Assembly (NCBI GenBank): GCA_963277665.1
Contig: OY728143.1
Coordinates: forward strand, 228,709,591-228,773,590
DNA: 64,000 bases
Direction of reading: 5' to 3'
Origin: Viscum album
Taxonomy: Eukaryota > Streptophyta > Magnoliopsida > Santalales > Viscaceae
Shown: positions 24,601-37,943 of the stretch, one piece after another
Position numbering within the stretch: position 1 is the first letter of the stretch
Layout of the letters: each line of letters starts with the position of its first letter
Notes under the pieces: generated by a model
What the model saw: only the letters and a program-made list of their open reading frames with translations
Database searches by the model: none
What the model was told of the DNA's origin: nothing
Translations under genes and position numbers: made by a program

Positions 24601-25850
24601 ATGACATTAAAATTCATGACATATAGACCATACTTTATGACATAAAATTTAAATGATTGGCCTATCCAATCCATCAATCTATGATAGTGATGATTTTTTT
24701 TCCTCTATAAATAAATGAAAAATGGAATTTACCAATAACTATGTATGATCTTGATCAATGTATATGACACTTTAATAGACCATGATGTCAAGATTCCCTA
24801 TGGGAACATAATATAATTCCACTCTCCCATTCATAAAAGTTAGATCTATAAGGTGTTATCTCTATAATGGAGCGGATTAAAACAACATTACTTCCATTTT
24901 AATAGACATCAAGAAACCAAGGGAAGCCCAATTATAAATATTTTATGTAACTATATTTAAACATGGATAAGTCATGCAGTCTCACATTTCCTATGTCTGA
25001 GTCATGAATATAAATTCCTTTCTTAGGCATGAGATAAATAAATTCAAGAAGGGATAAAACATTTGGGTACCCATAAAAAGTGCAGGGATAAAAGTTATTT
25101 CAAACATCAAAATCAAACATGCCATTGAAATATTTACCCATGGATAACATTAAAAATATCATGTTAGCACTTATTTATTTACTATATGATTTAAAAATGA
25201 AAGGAATAAATCCTCTTCACATACATTAAACTAGATGATGAATATTTCCCCAGTACAAGATACTAAACGATGAAACCCACACCCATACTTAAATCTTATA
25301 AAAGTTCCATAAGAGACTAAACATGGTCAACCAGATTACATGGTTCTTCAATTATCATTCTGATCAACTCAATACATAAACCACACTTAATGTATTGAGT
25401 GTCATTAATAATCATGAGCCTTCACAGCCCTTGGAAAATGAAACCAACTTTAAATGGACTGTTTTAATGATGATTCATGTTTTCCCCTATATACTATATA
25501 TAATCTCCAATACATCGACAAAATATTTATTTTCCCTACAAAAATCCATTATGATCCCAATGGTCCCTAACATCTTCAAAACGGATATTTTAAGTATAAG
25601 TTAATTCAAGATTATCCACATCATGGTTGTACCATATTATTTCTCACGAATTTTTAAACATGATATGTGATTTAGAAAATTCCCATCATCAATTTGAGGA
25701 GGTTTTGAAGAACTTATATCATTGGTAATCTTAATTAAGCTATTATATAATTCTCCCATGGAACTAATACCACATGAATCATGTCCATAAACTAAATTCA
25801 CTTTCATAAAAGATGCAAGAAGTTAAAAATTATCCATTGATGGTCTAAAT
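18639..25850. other. Old decayed AT-rich DNA, no recognisable gene
   Basis: More than 7 kb with only short chance frames on both strands. The part from 18700 to about 19700 repeats a loose word close to GGATCATATCCC, for example near 18987, 19108, 19424 and 19613. A proline-rich patch near 21700 on the plus strand vaguely recalls a gag linker, too weakly to call. CpG is scarce, as expected for old methylated repeats. It is probably one or more very old retroelements. Confidence 0.5.
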
Positions 25851-28689
25851 TGTAAGGCCCCAAATTGATAGTGAAAGAGGCATAATTCATTTGGATTAGA
25901 CCTTCCTTAGGAAGTATACGAAAAATTCAAGTCATTGATCTCAAAAATTATCACCTCTAGTGTTTTGTAAAATTATAGGGAATAAATAAGAAATCTTATG
26001 ACTCATAGATCCACCATGTAGCCAGAGAAAATTCAAATCAATGGTCATTGCGCCCCCTAGTCTAGGAAAAATATAGGGAAATGATTTATCACATCACCTC
26101 ATTAGGATTAATTGTTTGTTAAGTGAAAAAATAACTTTATGTATTCACCAAACCTTGTAAAATATTTTCTTCCACAAATCATCTTCATATATTTGATACT
26201 TGAGTTGATAAAAACCTATTCCTTGAGTTGAAATTCTTCTACTAAAATTCCATGCACATTGGTTTAAGATCATAGGTTTTCATGTGAGGTATATGTACTC
26301 TGTAAAAATTCATATTTATGGCCTAATTTTAATACATTTGTGGTCATGAGAGTATCATGGGTGTTAGGGTCTTCTTCAGATCCCTTAACCCGCATTTTAA
26401 AGAAATTATGTAGATCGTACAGCTAGTAAAAACAATGTAGGCTAGACCCCATGTCTTATATTAATCATGTTAGGAAAGGTAGTGGGGTGATACTTGCAAA
26501 ATATTTCAGAAAACACGTGGATAAAAGTTCAAGCTTGGGTGTGGGAACCTCTAATTTTTAACAAATTTTTCATGAATTATGTTCCCAAGTCTAGTCAATC
26601 CGTGTGTAGTGATTGTGTGGGTGACCCATTAGCGCAGTAGAGGGTGTGAAGTTGGAACATAGTTCGTCCACCTTTGCAACCAAGGTTTGTAGGACAAAAT
26701 GATCAAATTTACCTTGAAATATATTTAACCTCAGTATGTATATACTTTTCTTTGTTGGACAATAGGGGGCATGGGATCATTTCATTGAATTCAAATTATA
26801 GCCTTTGATCACGTTCTTCAATCTTATCTCAAATTCGAATGTTTTTAGTCTCATTGGATCTAGGATGATGAGTACTAAATTCTATTTGTGTCACACTTTG
26901 TTTGAATTTGGAAAAAATGTTATTTAGTTGAAAGATAGTTTTCCCTATTTCCATAATCAATATTTTTATTCATTTTTATCTTTATCTTAGTCAAATCGGA
27001 TGTTGGTAATATATGAGAAACTTAATACATACCTATGGTAGTTTTTCATACTTTTCCTTTGTGGTTTGGTCCTTTATAGATATAGTTTTTGATGTTCATC
27101 CCAAAGGGAATTTAGATGATGCCCCAAAAATTAAAATATTAGTTGAATTAAAAGATATAAAAGATGTTTGGGATTCCAATTAGTTACATTTAGATGTGTT
27201 GGAGGTTTTTTTCCAAACCAATTCCACCAATGGGGTGATCCATGTGAATTGAATTTTTCTTTTCATTTGGTAAACCACAATTGGGTTCAGTTATTTCTTT
27301 CCAAGTTAGATGATTCCATTTAACAAATTAATTAGATTGAATTTGTTGAATATGATAAGGTTTCTACCCTTTACATGTGTAAACATAATGTTATTTGATT
27401 GAATAGCATGAATGGATTGTTTATAAATTTAGTAAATGAGTGGCTAAACTCATTTATTGTGAATGATATGGTATTTTTTAATGAGTGGTTGAAATCATAC
27501 TCTAATATTGTAATTTAATTGATTTATTAATGATTTCAAAGGGGGGAATGGGTGTGTCACACTATGGGTCATGATAGTTGTACAGATTTCCTTAAACTTC
27601 TATAAATGGTTTAATATTATATGGGATTCCTTGAGCCTTGATACCCATTGGATCTGGTTTTCTGGGCTCATAATGGACATGGTGTGTTGACATGATTCAT
27701 GGTATCTAACTCTAGAAAAATTGAGTTTCCATAAGGATGCTCATAGAACATGACATGGATTCTATAGTCCACTATATCATAGATAATTCCTTTGTGGGTC
27801 TGAAATTTTTGATTATATAGTATAACCATGGTAAATTTTATATGGTAGTTAATATGTCTTGTGTGTGGTAGATATGAGATACATGTTATACATAAATTTG
27901 GAGGTGATAATATATATTGTTAATATGACATTTCTATGGTGGTTATTTCCAATTTTGTATATAGATACCTTCTGATAAGAACTTGACACTTGTTTTGTAT
28001 GAATACTTGTATGGTTGTATAGGACCTCTTTCTTGGTTACTTTTTCCATGGAAACATTACTTGTATTACTAATATAATTTTTATATTAGGCTTCATGATT
28101 TATCATTTATTGGATATTTAGGAATTTTTATAGGATCCTTAGGTGGTGACCGATTGGGATTTCCTCTCACAACATTCTTGGTCCACCGTTGGGTACCTTG
28201 ATAGGATATTAGGATGTCGGTAGGGACCAAGGATAGTGATCCTTGTTCGATGTGTGAATTTATCGAATTTGTAGGAGTAGGGTAGCATGAGACAATGCTA
28301 AGGTAAATGATGTTTTCAAGATATAGTTCTTTTTGGTATGTTTGGTATTTTGATACATGTATTGTTTTTATTCCATGGATACCTATTTTAATAAATTTGT
28401 AGACACATCAAATTATCATCATTGTATATAGGATTACTTTTGGAATTTTATTATATATCTATAATCTTGATGTTTATCTATTGTATAATTCAATTACTAC
28501 ATCCTCTACTGTTCATATTATTAATATAGTTTTTTACACCAAGATAAGTGGGAATAGTATCCCCACAAGCACACCCAAGGCCCTCACTTTTAGTCGATAA
28601 CCTCTACCATTTTAAAAGATGTGCTTGAGGCCCTTTAAAAAACAAGGATCCAATAACATTTTTGTGGAATTAATGTCTAGGAAGTTAAA
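25851..28689 (+). repeat. 5' LTR of gypsy-1 (left edge uncertain)
   Basis: It starts at TGTAAGGCCCC, a gypsy-like LTR head, and ends next to a primer-site match. About 1370 bp at its right end align with 46150-47503. The left 1.4 kb has no clear partner in the 3' LTR, so either that LTR lost it or the start is misplaced. Confidence 0.55.
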
Positions 28690-28692
28690 AAT

Positions 28693-28704
28693 TGTTATCA
28701 GATA
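28693..28704 (+). other. Primer-binding site of gypsy-1
   Basis: TGTTATCAGATA matches the initiator-methionine primer sequence TGGTATCAGAGC at 9 of 12 bases and sits 3 nt after the LTR end, as expected. Confidence 0.7.
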
Positions 28705-29575
28705 TGTTTTTATTTTCATTCCCTTAAATTTATATAGATTATAAAGTTGATTAGAGATAAATGAAATTTGGTAATGAGTTGTGTGTTGGAGTATCTTTCC
28801 CACGTATAGGAAAATTCCATATTTCCTCAAATAAAAATTAATTTTTTATATATTTTTGTTATTACTATTTATTTGATTCCATAATTGGATGAAGTGATGT
28901 AATTTTGATTTTTTCATTTATATGATGGGGGCTCTATTTCTTAAACCTGGTCAGAAGAATATCTTCCATCTCTTTCATTATTCTAGGTACATTATAGGAA
29001 TCAAATTCCATGATTCTTTCATTCCATAATGGATACATTGATTGATTCTATGATGTCGTAATATGTTTAATGATATATATATGTGTGTGTGTGTGTGTGT
29101 TATTGTGATAGGTATTTACTATATGGGCTTTAGACTCATGGTTTTCATGTAGAGTTCATATTATAAACTACTTAATGGTTTCTTGATTAGGATATATCGT
29201 AGACCCTAAGCAGGAAATTCTGACATGTTGAGTCGTGGACCATGGGTTTCATGGGCTATAATGTGTTATGGTGTAGATTTCATAGATGTCAAGTTTTGGT
29301 TCATGAGAAATATGGACCCTTGTTGATAGAAAATGGTGAACAATTTCGATCAACCATTCAAAGAAATGTTACATTGTTATGAAATCAAATGAAAATTGAA
29401 AATTATGAAATATAGACTTGACCTTGACACAAATTTTTAGTTTGTAGTAGGTAATGTCTCTATTGAATTTTATGTCTCGTTATTTCTACCATTCCTTGAA
29501 TTAGGAGATATTATTGTGGTATATACTATTTAATGTAATGTCTTGTCATGTCTTATGCAATTATATGTGAACATT
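28705..29575 (+). other. 5' interior of gypsy-1 before the nested insertion
   Basis: By position this is the leader and perhaps the start of gag. I can read no domain in it. It contains a dinucleotide run, (AT) then (TG)9, at 29073-29100. Confidence 0.5.
29073..29100. repeat. (AT)n(TG)n microsatellite
   Basis: Short AT repeats pass directly into about nine TG repeats. Confidence 0.95.
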
Positions 29576-29580
29576 GATAT
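29576..29580. repeat. Target-site duplication GATAT (left)
   Basis: GATAT precedes the 5' LTR of gypsy-2 and recurs at 41243-41247 right after its 3' LTR. It is the 5-bp duplication made by retroviral-type integrases. Confidence 0.88.
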
Positions 29581-32500
29581 TGTAATGACCCAATAATTTA
29601 TCAATGGAATTAATTTATTCTAATTATTTCATATAATCACATGAAATCAAAACACAACTAAATACTATGTACTATGGGACATTTAAACATAACATTTTCA
29701 TTCTTATGATTTGAATTTTGAAAATCCGACATACATGGTTGTAATCAGTAAGTTGTTTGGAGTGTGATAGAATAAACATACTTTTGGGTTAATTGTAACG
29801 TAATCTTATGAATAATAACCTACCCTTATGAATAGTAATATGACCTTTATGAATACTAAATCATCCAAAATAATTGTAAACACACCCATGAATGTATAAA
29901 TAAAATTTGGGCATCTTATAGGTGATAATATGAACAATCTAAAAGTAATGTTATTTTTATAAGTCATAAATAATAAATTAAAATTATTTAATTAATTTGA
30001 CATAATTTTTATTTTCCTAAGTGGTGATCATAAATTAAAAATTTTATATCTTCTAGATTTAAAATAAATTTATATGATCTTATGTAATTTTTCAATGCAT
30101 TATAATATCATTCATAGTTTTAAAATGGGTATTTTTCATGTAAAATATTATTTTAATTAACAATAAATCTAATAATAATTAGAATATTATATTTGAAAAT
30201 GGATTTTATTTTTCATATATAAATTTTGAGAAAATGATTAGGGCTAATTTTTGTGATTTTTATAAAATACATGAATTTTTGACAAATAGTGAAATACTGT
30301 AATTTACCATTTATATATATTATAATGTAAATGGAGCATTTCAAGCATCATGGGGGATATAATATACAATATTTAAAATTTACATGCACTTAATACTATT
30401 TTTGGACATGGAATAACCACTATTTCTTGTATTATGGAAAAATAATATACTAAGGATTAAAATATTATGAAAATCCTCCTCACATACACTATAAAAACCA
30501 CCCACACTCCCCTCTTCTCTTTACTCATCTCAACCTTGTTAACTGACTAAATTCTGCTCAAATATCTCCCCTATCATCTCCACCATGTCCAAAAGCCCAA
30601 ATTATCTTCAAAAGGCCAAATCCTCTCTCATTAAGAGGATCTCATGGAATATTATTTCAATAGGTAAATTCCTCTTTTCAATTATTTTACTTTCATTACA
30701 AGTTCTTTTTTTTTCTTTTATATCCTTACCCCTACTATAACAAATTTTGTAACAAATACATTAAATGTCATTTAATAGAATTTTTTTATGATAATGGAAT
30801 AAATTATTACCATATATCCTTTAGTCTTATTTTATACTTGTAGTAAAGACACCATATTATATGTGTTAATTTACCACATTTAAGGATGATGGGTTTTCAA
30901 TTTCATTTAAAATCTTAATTTCATGTAATTAAACCATATATGATATGGTTGAAAATGATTATTATGTAATATGTCATATTTAAGGTTCTAAAATATTTTT
31001 TTACACATGATATTAAATTATAATTCAAAATGAGTTTGTGGTGACAAAAAAACTCCAATAAACCCCAAAGGTTATCACTGATGTTTTATATAAAGATTCC
31101 ATATCACTCTAAGTAACAAAATTAAATTTATAACCATGTAAACTTGTATATTATTAATAATAAAATATAAATCCAATTTTTTACAACCATCCCCATTTTA
31201 TATTATTTTCCATTCATGAAATTAAATAAATCAATCGTAAAAACCAAGAAAACAAATTTACCCGAACAGTGACACTGAACCACTTAACCCATAAAAATGT
31301 TAATAAATGAAATTAAAAAGGATATAATAAATCTTTTAAATATTTAATAGGATATGGAAATATTAATTAATATACATACTATTATTTTTATGTTCATTAA
31401 CAACATGTGGAGAACATCATCAGACTTAAGGTAAGGGATCCCCTCTATTCCACTTTTATTCCAGAATGTCCTCTATGTTATGCCATTTTATGTGAAATCC
31501 CTAATTATGGGATATAACTTAAAACCACTTCCATACATCCATAATTATTAATAAGTGATTTTAAAACCCTTTATATCTCAATAATCTCTCTTAATTACAC
31601 CTGATACCATACCAATAATCCATAATGGATTCTACCCGAACCTCCGTTGTTGTTTCAGTTTTCATTATATTCTTCATACCAAAATGAATTTATATTATAT
31701 TTTTATGTGAATATTATAAAAGGTATTTAATTGTAGAAAAATTGTTTATTATTTCAATTTCATCCTTATCATTTGGGGATATATATGTTTTAATTGATTC
31801 AATCCTCAATACTTCCCGATAAGCAATCCAGTTTTGAGTGAACTTCCCAAATTAATACATTATCTAAAGTTCACTATATCTTTTTTTCAGCCACAATTGT
31901 CTTTATGAAATCTGCCTTTTTTATTATAGAGACAATCATGGTTATCTTCTTGAAATATATAAAAGATTTTCCCTTTTCTATTTTAAATTCCCTATAGTAT
32001 TTTCCTTAAAACAACAACAAAAATTAATGATAAAATTTATTATACTAATCATACATGTTATCACTTCTACCTGAAATCACATACCATTATACATGAATAT
32101 TTTACCTCATAAATTTATATGTATGGTTCAGTTCCACTCATTCATGGAAACTTTTATGATACAACGATTTGATATTCTTTATGACACGATTGTTGTACCC
32201 TACTCTTTCTACGTGTAAACTGTGTTTTTATGTAAGATATATTATGTTTGATTATTTATATGGAAAAACTATTCATGAAATGTTAATATGGGTGTTCTTA
32301 GATAGATCTCCAATGCATTGGGTAATGGTGAGTCTGATTAGATGTTATGTGATACGGTCTTAGCAGTTAGACATATCTTTTGCTACCATGTGCAACAATC
32401 ATGGAGGTTAGCCTTAGACTCTGCGACCATGTGAAGTGGTCTTGGAGGTTACCATTGACTCATAAAAATTTCATGTTTTATCTTTCTTCCAAATTATTAT

Positions 32501-32874
32501 GAATACATGTTAATATGATTCCATGTTTATATGTTATGATTCCATATGATACATGCATTTTTATATCATCATGAAATGCATCCAATCCCATGTGCTTATG
32601 CTTTGTTATTATGGTTATTCCCTTACTGTGTTATTTATATTATCCATTTGTTCATGTGTTCCATAGGGTATCATATGTAGATGTTTGAGTGAAATTTATG
32701 TCAAGAGATCAATTTGAATATTAAAAAAAGAAACTTTTTAATTACTTCCATCATTTCAGTTTTATGAACTTAGTATTCCAAGGCAATAGACATTATGATC
32801 CTCGGATTGTACTATGATGTATAATTATTCTTAAAATAATATAATGTTATATTTGAAAGGATAGATTAAATATA
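29581..32874 (+). repeat. 5' LTR of gypsy-2 (3294 bp)
   Basis: It starts TGTAATGACCC after GATAT and ends TTAAATATA. It aligns over its length with 37944-41242. It contains a candidate TATA box at 30490. Near 32340-32460 a pair of similar 50-bp modules is visible. Confidence 0.9.
30490..30497 (+). promoter_or_regulatory. Candidate TATA box of gypsy-2
   Basis: TATAAAAA sits about 910 bp into the LTR, followed by a pyrimidine-rich start region. The 3' LTR has the decayed counterpart CTACAAAAAAT near 38850, and the gypsy-3 LTR has a similar block near 53685. Conservation of the block between three LTRs supports a promoter role. Confidence 0.65.
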
Positions 32875-32876
32875 GT

Positions 32877-32888
32877 TCATTTTAGAGT
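32877..32888 (+). other. Degenerate primer-binding site of gypsy-2
   Basis: TCATTTTAGAGT starts 2 nt after the LTR end and matches TGGTATCAGAGC at about 7 of 12 bases. Position supports it more than sequence does. Confidence 0.5.
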
Positions 32889-33478
32889 ATTGCGTAGTTA
32901 ATTTTTGAGATAAGGAATATAAAACATTAGTATGAACCTTATAGATGACTATAATTATAAGAAAACACCACTAAATTCTGGTATTTATAGAGTTAATAGT
33001 TTACAAAGAAAATACATCCCTTTTTGGATACAAATAGGTAGCGGTGGCTCTGGAAAAAATGTATCTAGGGGTAAAATCCAAAAACACCAAATTGAGCTAG
33101 GCATGAATGGGAACTGGTGCATGATAACTGGCCTTGCCACACTCTTTGTTTGACACTCTCAGGGGATATCCTTTTTTAAATTCACAACTTAGTTCAAATA
33201 ATTATTATGTGAATAATAAAATCCTATAACAATATATGTTATGAAATAGATTGAGGATAACATAGATAGAAACATATAGAATCCCAAGTCAATATATACT
33301 TATACTTTACAAGTTTATCCTCTAATGTTCATTGTTTTCTTTTTATTCTCAATAGATAAGTATTGAACCCCTCTAATTGTAAATTATTTTTCTCAGTTAT
33401 TGGATGGAAATAGTAGAACACGTTCCAATAATCAATGAGATAGTTAATGTGATGATTTCCCAAATGATATGGTGAATA
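32889..33478 (+). other. Leader of gypsy-2
   Basis: No domain is readable between the primer site and the first gag-like sequence. One 73-codon chance frame (32932-33153) has no recognisable motif. Confidence 0.55.
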
Positions 33479-34400
33479 TTATGGGAGCAGGCGCTCAAAA
33501 TTTCATGACAGTACTTGCTCAACTGGATCAAGTTATGAATAAAAACTTGAATCATGTGAAAAACCCTCCTCTTCCAAAGAAATAGAATGTTTCCATTGAA
33601 TATTTCATGTGCAAAAGGCCTATAATATTTAGATGATCCTATGATCCCTTCATCGTAGAATTATGGATTAACTCCATTTAAATGATATTCTTTTTCCTCC
33701 CATGCTCCAAAGAATTGAATTTAATATTAGAGATATATATTTTTTAAAAGGATGATGATCAGTGGTGTACATTGATCATGAATAGAAGTCCCTATGAGAA
33801 AATTTATTCCATTGATTGGGAGGAATTCAAGATAATTTTTTTCAGAATTTATATTCCCTGAACCCTTTGTCTCAAGATAGAAAGATAGTTCCTCAGACTC
33901 ATGATGAAGGAAGATGAGTAAGTTGAGGCATATGAAGAAAACATTACAAGCCTTTCAAGGTACACCTATGTATTTTTCATGAATAGATAATACAAGGTGG
34001 ATCACTTCATTAGCGTACTAAAGATTAGTATACATAATGTGTTGGCGATTCGAGAGTTCAATAACTTTGAGGATATTTTCTATTATTCCCTTATGAATGA
34101 AATAGAGATCAGAAACTCGTAGTGGTATCCTGATTCCAGTTACAAAAAGGGGATAATGTATTCTCATGTGGGAAGTTCCGAAAATAAATTCTATTATTGG
34201 ATGAGGCTCAATCATCCCACATTTAAAAATTGTTGGAAGAAGCTTCTTGGGGACTATATAAAGGGAACCAGAAATTTCGTAAAGTATTGAAAGTTGGGAC
34301 ATCCAACTAAACATTGCAGAAGAGATAAGATAAATCCCATGGATGAATAATGGAAGGTTAATATTAACACTCAACCGATATTGTAGTGTTACAACATCAT
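33479..34400 (+). pseudogene. gypsy-2 gag remnant
   Basis: Gag is the structural protein that builds the particle. The start at 33479 (MGAGAQNF) leads into a broken retrotransposon gag core. DWEEFK near 33818 and VEAYEENITSLSRY near 33920-33965 match the conserved WEEFKK...AEYEAKFTALSRF pattern of Tekay-type gag. A zinc knuckle survives near 34282-34320 as KLGHPTKHC, with one of its cysteine codons replaced by a stop. At least five stops or frame breaks interrupt it. Confidence 0.75.
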
Positions 34401-34419
34401 GGAACATGAGAATTATGTG

Positions 34420-34824
34420 AAAAATTCCTCTAAGATGAGTGTTGTTGGAGGAAATCAACAACAACCTCCAAGGGAACAAGGAAGGGATTTTTTTATCACT
34501 TATACAAAGGTGGATCCATACAATGATGTTGTAACACATATGCTAGTTATACATTCAAGAATAGGGACTGTACTATTTGATTCATGTTTTACACATTCTT
34601 TAATAACATTCAGATTTGGTATAACTATTCAAATTTCACCTCAATACCTGGAGGATAAGTTATCTGTGAGAACAGAAAATGTTAAAAAATTTAGTTCCAT
34701 GGTTTATAACTCTTCCCCAGTAAATGTTTTAGGACTGAAACTCCCAAAAAATCTCTCCACACATCCTTTAGTGGATTTCGATGTTATTTTTGGCATGGAC
34801 TTTCTATCTTTCTACAAATACTAA
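34420..34824 (+). pseudogene. gypsy-2 protease remnant
   Basis: This is the longest open piece of the element (about 141 codons from 34399). VLFDSCFTHSLI near 34567-34602 corresponds to the aspartic protease active site VLFDSGATHSF, with the DSG glycine changed to cysteine, so the enzyme would be dead. The end FDVIFGMDFLSFY near 34775-34815 matches the conserved FDVILGMDWLS tail of gypsy protease. Confidence 0.85.
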
Positions 34825-35039
34825 ATCAAATATCAGAAAAGGGATATCACTCTTCCCATCGTGAAGTAGAATCCAATTCATTACAAGTTTGAGAAAGATG
34901 AATCTCCTTTAAACTCATTGTCTCATGTGTGGATATTAATTCCTTATGAGAAACCATGTCTAGCTCAAATGATTGAGACAATGGAGAGAATCATGCTTGA
35001 AGACATGCACATCATGAGGGATTACAATAATTTATTCCC

Positions 35040-35880
35040 TAAAGAGTTTACTGGTCTTCCTCCTAATCAAGAGGTTGAGTTCTAAATTGATCGTATTCAT
35101 AGATCTATACCGATTTCAAAGACAACTTATATAATGGAAACCATTGAGTTAGAAGAGATTAAAAAGAAGTTACCGAAGAATCTGGACAAGGTTTTTATAC
35201 GCCCAATTGCTTCACCATTGGGAGAACCAATTCTCTTCATGAAGAAGAAGGAAGGTTCAATTTTCCACTTCATTGATTGTCGTGAGATCAATAAATTCTT
35301 CATAAAGAACATGTATCCTCTACTAGGTATAGATAACATGTTCAATCAGGTTTGAGGGGTTAGTTATTTCTATAATGTGGACCTTCAGTCAGGATATCAC
35401 CAATTAAATGTTAGGAGTGAAGGTATTCCCAATACTGCCTTTCGAACAAGGTATGTACACTATGAGTTCAAATTTATTCCCTTAAGACTCAATAATAATC
35501 CCAAAATTTTAATGGATTTAATGAATAGTCTTTTAGATATTACCTTGACAAATTAGTGGTAGTCTTTATCAAGGATATTATTATATACTCCATGAGCAAG
35601 GTGGAACTTGCGGATTATTTCAATACTATGTTAAAGACATTCCAAAGGGAGAAGCTATATGCAATATATAGTAAATGTGTGTTTTGGATGGAGGAAATAT
35701 CATTATTTAGGCATGTTATCGCAAACAGAGGGATATTTGTGGACCCTTCAAAGAAAAATTCGATTGAAGAGGAGGCCATGACGATATCTGTAGCAGAGAT
35801 CCACAACATTTTGTGTCTAGCTGGGTATTATTTACAATTTGTGAAAAAATTATCATGATTTTCAAACCCACTTTCCAAGT
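35040..35880 (+). pseudogene. gypsy-2 reverse transcriptase remnant
   Basis: FTGLPPNQEVEF, FIRPIASPLGEP, FMKKKEGS and DLQSGYHQL follow in the order and spacing of gypsy reverse transcriptase. Next comes the catalytic box region, read as VVVFIKDIIIYS near 35556-35590. The family has F-x-DD, so the first aspartate of the pair is now lysine and catalysis is lost. Stops after VEF near 35082 and at 35353-35355, plus a frame change near 35550, break the frame. Confidence 0.88.
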
Positions 35881-35979
35881 TGATATGGAAGGGAATAAAG
35901 ATTTTTGGACTCAAGAATGTGAAGAATATTTTTAGGAGTTGAATAATAGTCTAATCACTACCACAGTGCTCACATTATC

Positions 35980-36420
35980 AAAAAGTTGAGGAATATTTGT
36001 TGTGTATAGTGATGATCTAATGAAATGGATTGGCTGTGTGTGGAACAAAAATGATAAATTAATATCCTACCCATCAAGGAAGCTAATAAAGAATGACCAA
36101 AACTATTTTATGCATAATCTTTAGTTAGAGATTGCGATTATAGAATTGATAATATGGTGTAATTATATCATTGGGGAGAAGTGCGAGTTATGTACAAATC
36201 ACAAGAGTCGCAAATATATATTCAAAAAAATAGCTTAGTTTGAACCATTGAAGATTGATATATCTTATCAATGTTTATGACATCTAAATCCACTAAAATA
36301 TCGGTATGTTAAATAATGTGGAAGATACTCTATGTAGAAAAGATCTTACATATTTTTCAATGATGATAAACAAAAGTGATCTGATATTATTAGATTTGCA
36401 TAGGATGGACATGGGAATCA
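35980..36420 (+). pseudogene. gypsy-2 RNase H remnant
   Basis: YSDDLMKWIGCVWN, ISYPSRKL, NYFMHN and CELCTNHKSRKYIF line up with the Tekay-type RNase H pattern VYSDAS.GLGCVLM...YASRQL...NYPTHD...CEVYTDHKSLKYIF. Stops are frequent. Confidence 0.8.
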
Positions 36421-36639
36421 TTATGGGAGGAATATCATAAATCCTTTCCCAATTGATTGCTCAACCATCACTCATGATGAAAATATAGGATGCCCAAAGA
36501 AAGGATGCGAAAATTTCAAAAAGGGTGGATGCTATTAGAAATAGAAAATCATCAGATTTCATGATTGATGATGAACGAGTTATACGATTTGGGTATTGAT
36601 TATGGGTACCATTCGATCTAGAGATAAAGAAGTAGATTT

Positions 36640-37880
36640 TTAATGACACACACAGATGAACCTTTTATATTCTCCTATGGAGAACAAATATTTATCAAGA
36701 TATCTATGTGAAGTTTTGTTGGGACAATATAATGATGGAAATTGATTAGTATACATAAAAGTACCTGGTATGTCAACAAGTGAATGCTAAAACAAAAAGG
36801 TATAAGGGGATGATTAAACAACTACCCATACCATCATGAAAGTGGGAGAACACAACCATGGAAATTATCACTAGACAACTAATGAAATCTATAGGGAACA
36901 ATGAAATATTGGTAAATTTGGATCATCTTACAAATATTTCTCAATTTATCTCAATTTGAGAGGACTTATGATTGGATAAAATTTCACCGTTTTATATCAA
37001 AGAGGTGTCCAGTCTACATGGAGTACAACTATCTACTATATCTGATCATGAACTGAGATTCACTTATAATTTCAAGAAAATAACCAACTTGCTCTTAGCA
37101 CTGAATTGGACTTCTATATGGCCAATCATCCTCAAACTGATGGATAATCTGATAGATATATTTAGATAATAATTTTTTTTGAGATCATGTTTTTTGGACT
37201 TAAAAGGAGGATGGGACAAACAACATCCATTAGTTAAATTCTCCTACAAAAAGTGTTTCCACATGAGTATCTGAATGGAACAATACGAAGCCCTCTATGG
37301 GAATAGGTGTAGAACACCAATGTGTTGGGATGAAGTCTGGGGGTAGAAGCATCTAGGACCTGAAATTGTTGGAGAAATGTTTTAGAAGGTGAAACCCATT
37401 CATCATCACATCATGGAATCCCAAAATCGACAAAAGGGTTATGTACATAATATCCGATGAGACCTTGAGTTCAATGTGGGAGGCATTGTATTTCTAGGCT
37501 TATGTCTATTGAATACGTTCATGAGGTTAGGGAAGAAAGGACTGTTATGTGCCAAGAACATCATCCCCGTAGATATTATTTATCGTGTCAGTTTTGTGGA
37601 TACGAACAAAAACTTCATCATACAATGTCTATAATACATGTTTCTTTCCATGTATCCCTATTATAGTTGTTCATAACAGTTCCATCACATGTACAGTTTT
37701 CATAGGTGGTATATTTGGAGGATGATCTTTCATACAAGGAGCAGACCATGAAGATCATGGATCATTGAGATAATGTTCTACGTAATAATACTATTCTCTA
37801 TGTCAATGTATTGTGGACGAACTATAATTATGAAGATGCAACATAGAAATTGGAGGATGCAATGAAGGAAATGTAACAAA
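36640..37880 (+). pseudogene. gypsy-2 integrase and chromodomain remnant
   Basis: The catalytic core is seen as KEVSSLHGVQLSTISDHELRF near 36993-37055. HPLVKFSYKK near 37220 and YEALYG...CWDEV near 37280-37335 follow, with LEFNVGGIVFL near 37470. All match the integrase C-terminal half of Tekay/Del elements. A chromodomain tail with VNVLWTNYNYEDAT is near 37803-37845. Stops occur every 20-60 codons. Confidence 0.85.
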
Positions 37881-37931
37881 ACCTGATTATGTGTTTGAAT
37901 GTCAAATCAATTTTTAGGGGGGAAATTTCAT

Positions 37932-37943
37932 AAGGGGGAATAA
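37932..37943 (+). other. Polypurine tract of gypsy-2
   Basis: AAGGGGGAATAA directly precedes the TGTAAC start of the 3' LTR. Confidence 0.9.

Noticed and set aside
34018..34539. 173-codon minus-strand frame
   Set aside because: Antisense to the gypsy-2 gag and protease remnant, whose plus-strand domains are recognisable.
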